A stretch of 41,328 nucleotides of DNA, from NCBI RefSeq assembly GCF_026241515.1, contig NZ_JAPHPW010000034.1, positions 1-41,328 on the forward strand, in the 5' to 3' direction. Shown here piece after piece: positions 25,392-33,293 of this stretch (positions within the stretch are counted from its first letter, which is position 1; each line of letters begins with the position of its first letter). The position numbers and the translations under genes are program-made. Below the pieces are notes generated by a model. It did no database searches and was not told where the DNA came from. It saw nothing but the letters and a program-made list of their open reading frames with translations. The stretch is from Vibrio sp. 14G-20. Its GTDB lineage: Bacteria; Pseudomonadota; Gammaproteobacteria; Enterobacterales; Vibrionaceae.

Positions 25392-26081
25392 ATGAATAGG
25401 TATATCGCAGAAATGTTTGGTACGTTTTGGTTGGTGTTGGGTGGTTGTGGTAGTGCCGTCTTAGCCGCTGCTTTTCCCGATGTGGGAATTGGCTTGCTCG
25501 GAGTCTCTCTTGCCTTTGGTTTAACAGTGCTGACCATGGCTTTCGCTATCGGTCATATATCCGGTTGTCACCTCAACCCTGCTGTTACTATCGGCCTTTG
25601 GAGTGGCGGACGCTTTGATGCCAAAGATGTCGCACCTTATATTATTGCCCAAGTGATTGGCGGTATTATCGCAGGTGGCGTGTTATTTGTGATTGCTTCA
25701 GGCCAAGCTGGCTTTGATGCTACGGCGTCAGGATTTGCTTCCAATGGTTATGGTGAACACTCACCGGGCGGCTACTCGCTCACAGCGGCTCTCGTTTGTG
25801 AAGTGGTCATGACCATGGTGTTCCTATTCGTGATTATGGGCGCGACTGATTCAAAAGCACCTGCTGGGTTTGCACCTATCGCAATTGGTCTTTGTTTAAC
25901 CTTAATCCACCTTATCAGTATCCCTGTAACGAATACTTCTGTGAACCCCGCTCGAAGTACCGGCGTGGCTGTATTTGTCGGTGATTGGGCTGTTTCGCAA
26001 CTATGGCTATTCTGGGTTGCTCCAATCATTGGTGCCGTGATTGGCGCGATGATATACAAAGCAGTGAGAGGGTCAGATTAA
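25392..26081 (+). CDS. aqpZ: Aquaporin Z
   Basis: Water channel of the inner membrane. 229 aa with six membrane segments and both half-helix NPA motifs: HLNPAVT (about residue 63) and SVNPARS (about 184). The arginine after the second NPA and the narrow pore residues favour water over glycerol. The length matches E. coli AqpZ. A TAAGGA site precedes the ATG. A terminator shared with recR follows. Confidence 0.96.
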   Translation: MNRYIAEMFGTFWLVLGGCGSAVLAAAFPDVGIGLLGVSLAFGLTVLTMAFAIGHISGCHLNPAVTIGLWSGGRFDAKDVAPYIIAQVIGGIIAGGVLFVIASGQAGFDATASGFASNGYGEHSPGGYSLTAALVCEVVMTMVFLFVIMGATDSKAPAGFAPIAIGLCLTLIHLISIPVTNTSVNPARSTGVAVFVGDWAVSQLWLFWVAPIIGAVIGAMIYKAVRGSD

Positions 26082-26111
26082 GCTCGAAAAAAACGTCTAA
26101 AGCAATAAAAG

Positions 26112-26150
26112 AAAAAGCCGCTTGGTGAATCATCACCAAGCGGCTTTTTT
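26112..26150. terminator. Bidirectional terminator between aqpZ and recR
   Basis: A 17-bp perfect stem, AAAAAGCCGCTTGGTGA paired with its complement, with an ATCA loop and A/T-runs on both sides. The recR stop codon (26149-26151) touches its edge. Confidence 0.95.
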
Positions 26151-26748
26151 AGATCTTATGACGACCGAGTAATGAGTGCGAAAGCGTGGTGCCATCCACC
26201 AGCTCTAGCTCACCACCAACGGGAACACCATGAGCAATACGGCTTGCGTTCACTTCATGGGCATTACATAGCTCAGCAATGTAGTGCGCTGTTGCTTCCC
26301 CTTCAACTGTCGGGTTGGTCGCTAGGATTACTTCAGAGATATCACCACGTCGTAAGCGGTAGTCCAGCACATCGAGACCGATATCACTTGGACCAATACC
26401 ATCAAGTGGTGAAAGGTGACCCATAAGAACAAAGTAACGACCAGAATATTGGCCAGTTGCTTCGATAGCTGCAATGTCTGCAGGGCTCTCTACTACACAG
26501 ATTTGACCATTTTCCTGACGTTTAGGATTGGTACAAATGTGGCAAGTATCTTCTTCAGTAAAAGTACGGCACTCATTACAGTGACCAATTTCGGTCATTG
26601 CTTGGCTAAGAGCTTCAGCCAACTGTAGGCCGCCTTTTCTATCGCGCTGTAACAAATGAAAGGCCATACGCTGCGCCGACTTGGGGCCAACCCCAGGTAG
26701 ACAACGTAAGGCCTCCATCAAATGCTCCAGCATATGACTGGTACGCAT
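26149..26748 (-). CDS. recR: Recombination protein RecR
   Basis: RecFOR component that helps load RecA at gapped DNA. 199 aa with an N-terminal helix-hairpin-helix (LPGVGPKSAQRMA), a C4 zinc finger (CNECRTFTEEDTCHICT) and a TOPRIM domain (VVESPADIAAIE). Walker-like TNPTVEGEATA is seen near the end. It follows ybaB in the order dnaX-ybaB-recR, conserved in many gammaproteobacteria. Confidence 0.97.
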   Translation of the reverse strand: MRTSHMLEHLMEALRCLPGVGPKSAQRMAFHLLQRDRKGGLQLAEALSQAMTEIGHCNECRTFTEEDTCHICTNPKRQENGQICVVESPADIAAIEATGQYSGRYFVLMGHLSPLDGIGPSDIGLDVLDYRLRRGDISEVILATNPTVEGEATAHYIAELCNAHEVNASRIAHGVPVGGELELVDGTTLSHSLLGRHKI

Positions 26749-26825
26749 ATTTAACCGTTCTAATTTTCAAGTAACGATCTACTCAAGATAAACCGCAGCT
26801 TGAATAAACCTTTAGAAATAGTTTC

Positions 26826-27155
26826 TTAGAAAGGCATCTTCATACCTGGTGGAAGTTGCATTCCGCCAGTTACGCTAGCCATTTTCTCTTTTTGAGTTTC
26901 TTCAACGCGACGAGCCGCATCGTTGAAAGCAGCAGCGATAAGATCTTCAAGCATCTCTTTATCGTCTTCCATTAGGCTTTCATCGATATCAACACGGCGA
27001 ACGCTGTGGCTACCAGTGATCGTTACTTTTACAAGGCCAGCACCTGACTCACCTGTAACTTCCATATTTGCGATTTCTTCTTGAAGCTTTTGCATGCGCT
27101 CTTGCATTTGCTGGGCTTGCTTCATCATGTTGCCCATACCGCCTTTACCAAACAT
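26826..27155 (-). CDS. ybaB: YbaB/EbfC family nucleoid-associated protein
   Basis: 109-aa DNA-binding protein that works as a dimer. FGKGGMGNMMKQAQQMQERM at the start, then VTITGSHSVRRVDIDESLM and a C-terminal MQLPPGMKMPF, all typical. It lies between dnaX and recR, 77 bp before recR. There is a 152-bp gap after dnaX holding small hairpins but no gene seen. Confidence 0.96.
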   Translation of the reverse strand: MFGKGGMGNMMKQAQQMQERMQKLQEEIANMEVTGESGAGLVKVTITGSHSVRRVDIDESLMEDDKEMLEDLIAAAFNDAARRVEETQKEKMASVTGGMQLPPGMKMPF

Positions 27156-27307
27156 GTTAATACTCTCTGGTCTAATTGGTTTATTAAAATTAATTAAGCT
27201 ATACGAGCTTAAATGGGGGTTAAAGCAGTGTGATTCAACCCCTCGATGCTCAGTTCTCAGATTTGCTTATCTGGGATGATATGCCGATCACTAAACGAGA
27301 AAACGTT

Positions 27308-29551
27308 CTAGATAGGACGAACGCTGTCTCTGTCGAGTTCAGCGGCAAAACGTCTTTCAATGAACTGTACGTTGGCATCGTTTTCTAAAGCGGTAAACGC
27401 GTCTTTCAACTTACCTTGATACAATCTTTCTCGTAATTCTAGTGGCGTTTCTCCACCATCACCGATTTCAACACTCAAATGACACTCTTCTCCGAGCACA
27501 GTATTGAGCGACTGTAATAGTTCACTCTGTGCGCGGTCCGTATTCAAGTGAGCTTGGCTCGCTCTTAACGTTAAAGTGATTGACGTATCGTTTTTAGCAA
27601 ACACTGAGTTCAATGCTAACTGTTCAACAAGCTTGGCTGTCTCTAGTTTTTGAATCGTGGCGGACCAGTCATCTTGAGCAATCGACTCTTGAAGCAATTT
27701 ATCGACCATTTCTGGTGTCTTAATATGCTCTAACGCACGCTTGATCTGAGTAGGTGTAAGCTCTTTGCTCACCTCTTTCACTACAGGTTTAGACGGTTTC
27801 CAGCGATAAGGTTCATTATCATTGGTTACCTTTTCTGCAGAAGAGGCAGATAAAGAAGCTGGCGACACCCGCTCAGAGCCACCGTGTTGCTGAGCAACTC
27901 GGTCAAGAACTGAAGTTTTAGCTGGTGTCGCTTTAGCCTTTTTTGGCGCTGACCCTTTGTTTTCCGGTGCCGCACTGCCTCTGCGTTGAGAGCGCAATTG
28001 GTGGCGTAAACCACTTACAGGCGAAGTTGCACGCGCAGACTGCTCTTGCGAAACGGGAGGAGCAGAAGGTGCAGCGCTTGGCTGTTGAACCGGACTCTGG
28101 TTCTGATAATTCGGTTGTTGCTGCTGAGGCTGCTCTGCACCGTAGCTTGGACGCTCATCATAAGCAGGTGGTGCATCATACTGGCTATGCGGGTAATCCT
28201 GTTCTGGATAACCTTGGTTGCCTGAGTGTTCAGCATAACCTTGCGAATCTGAATACTGTGTCGGATTCTGCTGCGGAGCCTGTTGTACGGGTTGCTGCTG
28301 CATAGCTTGCTGTTGAGACGCCTGTTGTTGCATCTGAGGCTGTCTAGGAGCTGCCATTGGCGCAGGTTGACTCACGGGTTGAGCAACGCTCTGAGCCTGA
28401 TTCTGAGCTGTAGGAGCTAGCGCTGGGCTTGTCGACTGAGTCGAGATTGCCGTTGCTACGTTTTGCTCCGCAGGTCTGAATGCCAACATGCGTAAAACTA
28501 CCATCTCAATACCAACACGAGCGGTTGGCGACAACGGTAAGTCTTCGCGACCTTTCAACACGATTTGGTAGTAAAGCTGAATGTCTTGAGGACTTAACGC
28601 TTTGCTCAGCAGTTCCAACCTTTCAGCATCAGGCTGGGCCTTGTCTAAAGTAGACGGCAGAGCTTGATACATCGCCAAACGGTGTAATTGAGTCGCAAGT
28701 TGACTCAGCAATCCATCCCACTCAACGCCATTTTCAGCAAGAGCTTGAATACAAGCCATCGCTTGCTGTGGCTGCTTACTGCTAATCGCTTCAAGCAAGT
28801 GGATAGCTTGGTCGGTATCCAGAGTTCCGAGCATATGAGCAACAGTGTCTGTTACGACATTGCCATTACCCAATGCGATCGCTTGGTCAGTAAGGCTTAG
28901 CGCATCACGCATACTGCCATCAGCAGCATGAGCAATCATTCCAAGTGCACGAGACTCAGATGTCACATCTTCTTGATCAAGAATATGATCGAGCTGCTCG
29001 TGAATATTATCAACGCTGATCGGCTTAAGGTGGAACTGCAAACAACGCGACAAGATAGTCACTGGAAGCTTCTGTGGATCCGTTGTTGCGAGCAAGAATT
29101 TCACATACTCAGGCGGCTCTTCTAACGTCTTTAGAAGCGCGTTGAAACTGTGCCTAGAAAGCATGTGTACTTCATCGATAAGGTAAACCTTGAAGCGACC
29201 ACGTGCAGGCTTGTACTGAACATTGTCCAGAAGCTCGCGGGTATCTTCTACCTTTGTACGTGATGCCGCATCGATCTCTAGCAGGTCAACAAAGCGACCT
29301 TCATCGATCTCTTTACAGGTTGCACATTCACCACAAGGGGTTGAGGTAATGCCTGTTTCACAGTTGAGTCCCTTAGCAAACAAACGGCCGATGGTCGTTT
29401 TACCGACACCTCGTGTACCGCTGAACAGGTATGCATGGTGCAACCTATTCTGACTAAGGGCATTCTCTAATGCTGTTAAAACATGGGCTTGACCAACCAC
29501 TTCTTTAAATTTGGTTGGTCGCCATTTTCGCGCTAACGCAAGATAGCTCAT
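27308..29551 (-). CDS. dnaX: DNA polymerase III subunits tau (full) and gamma (frameshifted)
   Basis: Clamp-loader ATPase. The 747-aa product is tau. Walker A GTRGVGKT (45-52), zinc cysteines C64, C73, C76, C79 and the DEVHML box are intact. Residues about 370-520 are a Gln/Pro-rich linker. The last about 200 residues, with PTQIKRALEHI and the C-terminal polymerase/DnaB-binding part, belong to tau only. A -1 frameshift at codon 538 would give a 539-aa gamma ending in Lys-Lys-Gly (E. coli: gamma 431, tau 643). apt is 18 bp upstream, so apt-dnaX-ybaB-recR may be cotranscribed. Confidence 0.97.
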   Translation of the reverse strand: MSYLALARKWRPTKFKEVVGQAHVLTALENALSQNRLHHAYLFSGTRGVGKTTIGRLFAKGLNCETGITSTPCGECATCKEIDEGRFVDLLEIDAASRTKVEDTRELLDNVQYKPARGRFKVYLIDEVHMLSRHSFNALLKTLEEPPEYVKFLLATTDPQKLPVTILSRCLQFHLKPISVDNIHEQLDHILDQEDVTSESRALGMIAHAADGSMRDALSLTDQAIALGNGNVVTDTVAHMLGTLDTDQAIHLLEAISSKQPQQAMACIQALAENGVEWDGLLSQLATQLHRLAMYQALPSTLDKAQPDAERLELLSKALSPQDIQLYYQIVLKGREDLPLSPTARVGIEMVVLRMLAFRPAEQNVATAISTQSTSPALAPTAQNQAQSVAQPVSQPAPMAAPRQPQMQQQASQQQAMQQQPVQQAPQQNPTQYSDSQGYAEHSGNQGYPEQDYPHSQYDAPPAYDERPSYGAEQPQQQQPNYQNQSPVQQPSAAPSAPPVSQEQSARATSPVSGLRHQLRSQRRGSAAPENKGSAPKKAKATPAKTSVLDRVAQQHGGSERVSPASLSASSAEKVTNDNEPYRWKPSKPVVKEVSKELTPTQIKRALEHIKTPEMVDKLLQESIAQDDWSATIQKLETAKLVEQLALNSVFAKNDTSITLTLRASQAHLNTDRAQSELLQSLNTVLGEECHLSVEIGDGGETPLELRERLYQGKLKDAFTALENDANVQFIERRFAAELDRDSVRPI
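27861..27958 (-). promoter_or_regulatory. Programmed -1 frameshift cassette in dnaX
   Basis: On the minus strand: AAAGGG (27958-27953, SD-like), 8 nt, then A AAA AAG (27944-27938) in the zero frame. After a -1 slip the next codons are GGC and TAA (stop 27935-27933). Six nt after the heptamer, GCGACACC (27931-27924) pairs with GGTGTCGC (27868-27861), enclosing a second hairpin. All three known stimulators from E. coli dnaX are present. Confidence 0.85.
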
Positions 29552-29569
29552 GAATAATTCCGAAAAGGA

Positions 29570-30115
29570 TTAGTGACCGTCGAATTCGCAGATGCTAAAC
29601 ACTTCTAGACCTAAGCCTTGTAAGCGCTTATCACCACCGATTTCTGGAAGGTTAATAACAAATGCAGCGTGTTCTACCACACCACCTAGCTGACGAATCA
29701 ACTTTGTTGTTGCTTCAATCGTACCGCCCGTTGCTAGCAAATCATCAACCATCAACACTTTATCCCCTTCAACGATAGCGTCAGTATGGATTTCTAGCGT
29801 ATCTGTGCCGTACTCAAGTTCATAAGATTGTGCCACAGTTTCACGAGGCAGCTTGCCCGGTTTACGAACAGGGATAAAACCAACACCTAGCTCTAGTGCC
29901 AAAGGCGCACCAAATAGGAAACCACGAGCTTCAGTACCAACGATCTTAGTAAAGCCCATGTCCTTGTAGGTTTCCGCTAGCAGGTCGATAGTCGCTTTGT
30001 AAGCTACTGGATCTTCCATCAAGCTTGTTACGTCACGGAACAAAATACCCGCTTTAGGGTAATCAGGAATGCTTTTGATGCTTGCTTTGATCAGAGAGAT
30101 TTTTTCTGTGTTCAT
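29570..30115 (-). CDS. apt: Adenine phosphoribosyltransferase
   Basis: Salvages adenine to AMP with PRPP. 181 aa from the ATG at 30115 (E. coli 183). The PRPP loop is VLMVDDLLATGGT, and GTEARGFLFG and RKPGKLPRE are typical. A GTG four codons upstream is an alternative start; the binding-site evidence is weak for both. First gene of the apt-dnaX-ybaB-recR set. Confidence 0.95.
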   Translation of the reverse strand: MNTEKISLIKASIKSIPDYPKAGILFRDVTSLMEDPVAYKATIDLLAETYKDMGFTKIVGTEARGFLFGAPLALELGVGFIPVRKPGKLPRETVAQSYELEYGTDTLEIHTDAIVEGDKVLMVDDLLATGGTIEATTKLIRQLGGVVEHAAFVINLPEIGGDKRLQGLGLEVFSICEFDGH

Positions 30116-30276
30116 AATCTTATGCACTTCATTAGGCCGCTTTCCAAACTCTCGTTAACGAATCAAACATCAACGCTCGGAATTAAGGAAAGGTACGATT
30201 GGTATTCATTGCAACGAGAGTCATAACTCTGATTGCTGAAATAATAAACGCCCGCTATACAAGCAGGCACACTGGC

Positions 30277-30675
30277 TTAATGGTAGTGATTTTCTTTGCT
30301 GTCAGCAACCAACTCATGGGTTGGAAGTCGCATAAACCATGTGAGAAGAATAACAAGTACGCAAATTAGGAAAGCCTTGACCCAAATGATAGGGGCAAAG
30401 TAGATAGATAACGCAAAACTCAACAAGATAAAGAATACACCACGCGTTTTAACTTGTTTGGTGACGGCACCGTGTTGATACCAATTATTCAGCAAAGGAC
30501 CCAGCGTTTTGTGCTCATGCATCCATTTATGAACTTTCGGATTGCTTCGCATGAAGCATGCGCTGGCAAGAAGGAGAAAAGGAGTGGTTGGCAGAACGGG
30601 CAAAACTATCCCTAGAACTGCGAGAAATATACAGAGGCCACCAGCAATATTGAGGCTTAAAACTCGAACGCTAAT
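30277..30675 (-). CDS. ybaN: DUF454 family inner-membrane protein YbaN, apparent AUU start
   Basis: Small membrane protein of the YbaN family, function unknown. The first usual start codon in frame is TTG at 30603, which would remove the first membrane helix. The frame stays open upstream and encodes ISVRVLSLNIAGG and then a helix ending LGIVLPVLPTTPF, which aligns with the E. coli YbaN N-terminus. AAGGAGG (30687-30681) is followed by 5 nt and then ATT at 30675. I therefore call a 132-aa protein with AUU initiation. It follows the 45-aa gene (30723-30860), probably cotranscribed. apt lies downstream. Confidence 0.75.
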   Translation of the reverse strand: MSVRVLSLNIAGGLCIFLAVLGIVLPVLPTTPFLLLASACFMRSNPKVHKWMHEHKTLGPLLNNWYQHGAVTKQVKTRGVFFILLSFALSIYFAPIIWVKAFLICVLVILLTWFMRLPTHELVADSKENHYH

Positions 30676-30680
30676 TGTGG

Positions 30681-30687
30681 CCTCCTT
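30681..30687 (-). promoter_or_regulatory. Strong ribosome binding site deciding the ybaN start
   Basis: AAGGAGG on the minus strand, perfectly complementary to the 16S 3' end, 5 nt before ATT at 30675. No ATG, GTG or TTG lies within the next 20 codons in frame. Confidence 0.8.
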
Positions 30688-30722
30688 GAGTTAGCTATCA
30701 CCAGTCGGCGACGACAGCTTAA

Positions 30723-30860
30723 CTAGAATGTTGCGTAACCATTGAATACACGGATCAACGTAAGTGTTGCTGGTAGCAATGGAATCATTAAAAATGCGGC
30801 TAAAAATCCTAAAAAGTAGAATACATTAAACGGGTCTTGAAAGTCTTTGTTATCTGCCAT
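30723..30860 (-). CDS. 45-aa small membrane protein
   Basis: Short ORF starting MADNKDFQDPFNVFYFLGF and ending GYATF. A polar 10-residue start is followed by one hydrophobic segment (about 13-36) and a short basic/aromatic end. An AAGAAG site lies 6 nt before the ATG. The gene is 48 bp before the ybaN start in the same orientation, so the two may form an operon. I do not recognise the family. Confidence rests on the binding site, composition and position. Confidence 0.6.
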   Translation of the reverse strand: MADNKDFQDPFNVFYFLGFLAAFLMIPLLPATLTLIRVFNGYATF

Positions 30861-30934
30861 GATTGCTTCTTGTTTTTGTTAGTAAAGGTAAGTATCTGGC
30901 GAACCAAACCCGCTTTGCTAAATCGACATTTAAC

Positions 30935-30971
30935 AAAAAAGGCATAGCCACACCATTTGCGCAACTATACC
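30935..30971 (-). terminator. Terminator after the RssB-like gene
   Basis: On the minus strand GGTATAG / CTATGCC (one G-U pair) forms a stem with a large loop and is followed by TTTTTTGTT. It lies 38 bp after the response-regulator stop. Confidence 0.7.
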
Positions 30972-31008
30972 TTAATCAATTATTCACAAAAACCGAGGAA
31001 ATATAGGG

Positions 31009-32112
31009 TTAATCAGTAGACCCTTGGTGTATGTCTAAACTAAAATTTGCCGACCCAAGTAAGCTTAACGAAAGTTGGCAGCCCTGTTCGATCGGAAGGT
31101 CCCGCGTAATAAAGTTCTTCTTACAGTTCTCGCCCAAGCGCTCACCCGCTGCAATATGTTGATTCAATTCACCATTCGACCATTGCCCATCTAAACCCGC
31201 AGGCAAAATGGATATGGTTCCCTCAGCAAGGTCGGCAACACCAAACAAGGCATTCACTGGGGTGGAACATTTAGAGCAACGAATCCCCTTCTCTAAGATC
31301 TCAGCAATATCTTTGAGATCAACATTAAAATCTTTTCTGTTTCTTATGTAATCGTGGAACAGCGCTCTCACCAACAATGTTGTCGCAGAGCCGCCATTAT
31401 CGGAAGACGATGAATCGACGAGGTAAAAAGCAAACTGTCCATTCATCATCCACGCATAGTCAAACACAAGTGGCATCATCTCTGTTGATTGCAGTAAACG
31501 GTAACTGCAACGCCATGAGCCTTGTCGCGTATCTTTCTCTGGAAGCAGCGCATGCAGTAAGTCTTTTGCTGCGCTTGGGTTATCTTGAAGGTAATTCAGG
31601 TGCCAATGCAGTTCTTGGTCTTCAGGGATCTCTCCCCCATCATCCACACAGAACCACTGGCTCGAAAAATCTCGTTGGTCTGAAATGTTATCGAACGAAT
31701 CTGTCAATGTATTTGCAATCGCACTTCCTAGGTGACCATGATCCTCTAACGGTTTCGCTAAAAAGTCTTTAATGCCAAATCGCAAGGCTTTCGCCACATC
31801 AGACATGTCATCAGTGCCAGACACAACGATCATAGGCAGTGACGGGTACTCTAAACTGAGCTCTTCCACAAGCTCGATGCCATCAAGTATCGGCATTGAT
31901 AAGTCACACACAATTAAATCTGGCGCTGAGTCTCTAAGCTTCTGCAGAGCGTCCAGTCCATTTTCAGCCTCAACCACTTTATAACCAATCTTGTCTAAAT
32001 ACGCGCTGGTTATACGGCGAAAAATAGGATCATCATCAACCAACATCACGCATTTTTGGTTAATTACTTCCTGAGCCGAGGTCATTACTGGCTGACTGTG
32101 AGTTTTGTACAT
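31009..32112 (-). CDS. rssB: RssB-like response regulator (receiver plus PP2C-like domain)
   Basis: 367 aa. The N-terminal receiver has acidic D26-D28, phosphoacceptor D70 (LIVCDLSMP), S98/T100 and K120. The C-terminal half resembles the inactive PP2C-like domain of E. coli RssB: a DNPSAAKDLL helix, TLLVRALFHDY and PAGLDGQW. RssB delivers sigma-S to ClpXP for degradation. The E. coli protein is 337 aa. A CSKC motif (about 282-285) in the C-terminal half is absent from E. coli RssB as I remember it. The role here is inferred by resemblance. The ATG at 32112 has a GAGG site at long spacing; an ATG at residue 10 has none. Confidence 0.78.
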   Translation of the reverse strand: MYKTHSQPVMTSAQEVINQKCVMLVDDDPIFRRITSAYLDKIGYKVVEAENGLDALQKLRDSAPDLIVCDLSMPILDGIELVEELSLEYPSLPMIVVSGTDDMSDVAKALRFGIKDFLAKPLEDHGHLGSAIANTLTDSFDNISDQRDFSSQWFCVDDGGEIPEDQELHWHLNYLQDNPSAAKDLLHALLPEKDTRQGSWRCSYRLLQSTEMMPLVFDYAWMMNGQFAFYLVDSSSSDNGGSATTLLVRALFHDYIRNRKDFNVDLKDIAEILEKGIRCSKCSTPVNALFGVADLAEGTISILPAGLDGQWSNGELNQHIAAGERLGENCKKNFITRDLPIEQGCQLSLSLLGSANFSLDIHQGSTD

Positions 32113-32269
32113 AATCTATAACCTCACAAAACTAAGTCGAATTATTATTGTTATCTGTTCTAAGAACTAATATAAAACTTAGTAATAAAATGCTAAATAC
32201 ACAAATTTGCACTCTTTACTGGTAATTCGTGACGAGGGTTGGAATACTGGTAAATAGTGCAACGAGTTG

Positions 32270-32301
32270 ACGTAACGCAAACATTGATCTCACTGTTACG
32301 T
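32270..32301. promoter_or_regulatory. Dyad upstream of the LysR gene
   Basis: ACGTAAC / GTTACGT with an 18-nt spacer, 40 bp before the LysR start. LysR regulators often bind a dyad near their own promoter, so it may be an autoregulatory site. Confidence 0.35.
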
Positions 32302-32340
32302 ATAAATTAGATGAGATTGTAAACAAATGTGTCTGGATTT

Positions 32341-33216
32341 ATGAAATTAGATGATTTAAACCTCTTTCGACTCGTCGTTGAAAATGGGAGCTACACCGCA
32401 ACATCGCGCAAGACTATGATTCCGGTTGCGACCATCACACGACGCATCCAAGCCTTAGAAGATTCTTTGAACCTTAGGCTTCTCAATAGACACGCGCGTA
32501 AACTTTCTTTAACAGAGGCAGGCGAACGTTTCTTCAATGAATGCTCTCCGCTGTTGCAACGTCTCTCTTCTACTGCAGAAGAGTTAACTGACGTGTGCAA
32601 AGGCGCTTCCGGTAAGATTCGTATTACGGCACCCTCAAACCTGACCAAGCGCATGATGATGCCAATGTTCAGTGAATTCATGACTCAATACCCTGATATC
32701 AATATTGAGCTGATGATGAACAACCAAGCGGATCAGCTGGATCCAACTGAGTGGGACGTCATTTTCAGAGTCGGTCCACAACGTGATTCAAGCCTAATCG
32801 CTCGCAAAATCAGTGAAGTCAAAGATATTCTGATCGCGAGCCCTGAGTACTTAGCGAAGAACCCAGCTCCAAGCCATGCTGAAGAACTAGCAAACCATTC
32901 ACTACTCAAAGGCTACCCGCTGATTAAGTGGCAGCTGAGTAATTCGAATGAAGAGACTGTGGTAAATAGCGAGAAAGGTCGTTTTAACGCCAATGCGCTT
33001 AATGTCGTGAGGCAAGCGTGCTCAGAAGGCCTAGGTATCACCCTAATGCCTGATGTGATGATCCGTGAATACATTGAAGATGGCAGCTTGGTACAAGTCT
33101 TAGAAGACTGGAGTGCTAACCCTCGTGATATTTATATGCTTTATAACCACAAAGACCACCTGCCAGAGAAAGTTAGATTGTTTATCGATTTTGTGATCGC
33201 ATACCACATTCACTAA
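32341..33216 (+). CDS. LysR-family transcriptional regulator
   Basis: 291 aa from the ATG at 32341 (MKLDDLNLFRLVVENGSYT); a GTG four codons upstream is the alternative. The N-terminal winged helix-turn-helix (ATSRKTMIPVATITRRIQALE, slightly shortened here to its core IPVATITRRI) is typical of the family, followed by LNLRLLNRHARKLSLTEAG and a periplasmic-binding-like effector domain. Effector and targets are unknown. It is divergent from the RssB-like gene. Confidence 0.9.
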   Translation: MKLDDLNLFRLVVENGSYTATSRKTMIPVATITRRIQALEDSLNLRLLNRHARKLSLTEAGERFFNECSPLLQRLSSTAEELTDVCKGASGKIRITAPSNLTKRMMMPMFSEFMTQYPDINIELMMNNQADQLDPTEWDVIFRVGPQRDSSLIARKISEVKDILIASPEYLAKNPAPSHAEELANHSLLKGYPLIKWQLSNSNEETVVNSEKGRFNANALNVVRQACSEGLGITLMPDVMIREYIEDGSLVQVLEDWSANPRDIYMLYNHKDHLPEKVRLFIDFVIAYHIH

Positions 33217-33240
33217 GGTTCAATCCCCTTCCCCGCAAAC

Positions 33241-33270
33241 AAAAAACCAGAGCCGATGCTCTGGTTTTTT
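33241..33270. terminator. Bidirectional terminator between the LysR gene and purF
   Basis: AAAAAACCAGAGC / GCTCTGGTTTTTT with a CGAT loop; serves the LysR gene (plus) and purF (minus). Confidence 0.95.
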
Positions 33271-33293
33271 ATTACTCATTTTTTATGAGTACG

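Noticed and set aside
27205..27270. Small hairpins between dnaX and ybaB (GGGGTT/AACCCC and CAGAT/ATCTG)
   Set aside because: Stems of 5-6 bp with large loops and no T-tract; not enough for a terminator or riboswitch call.
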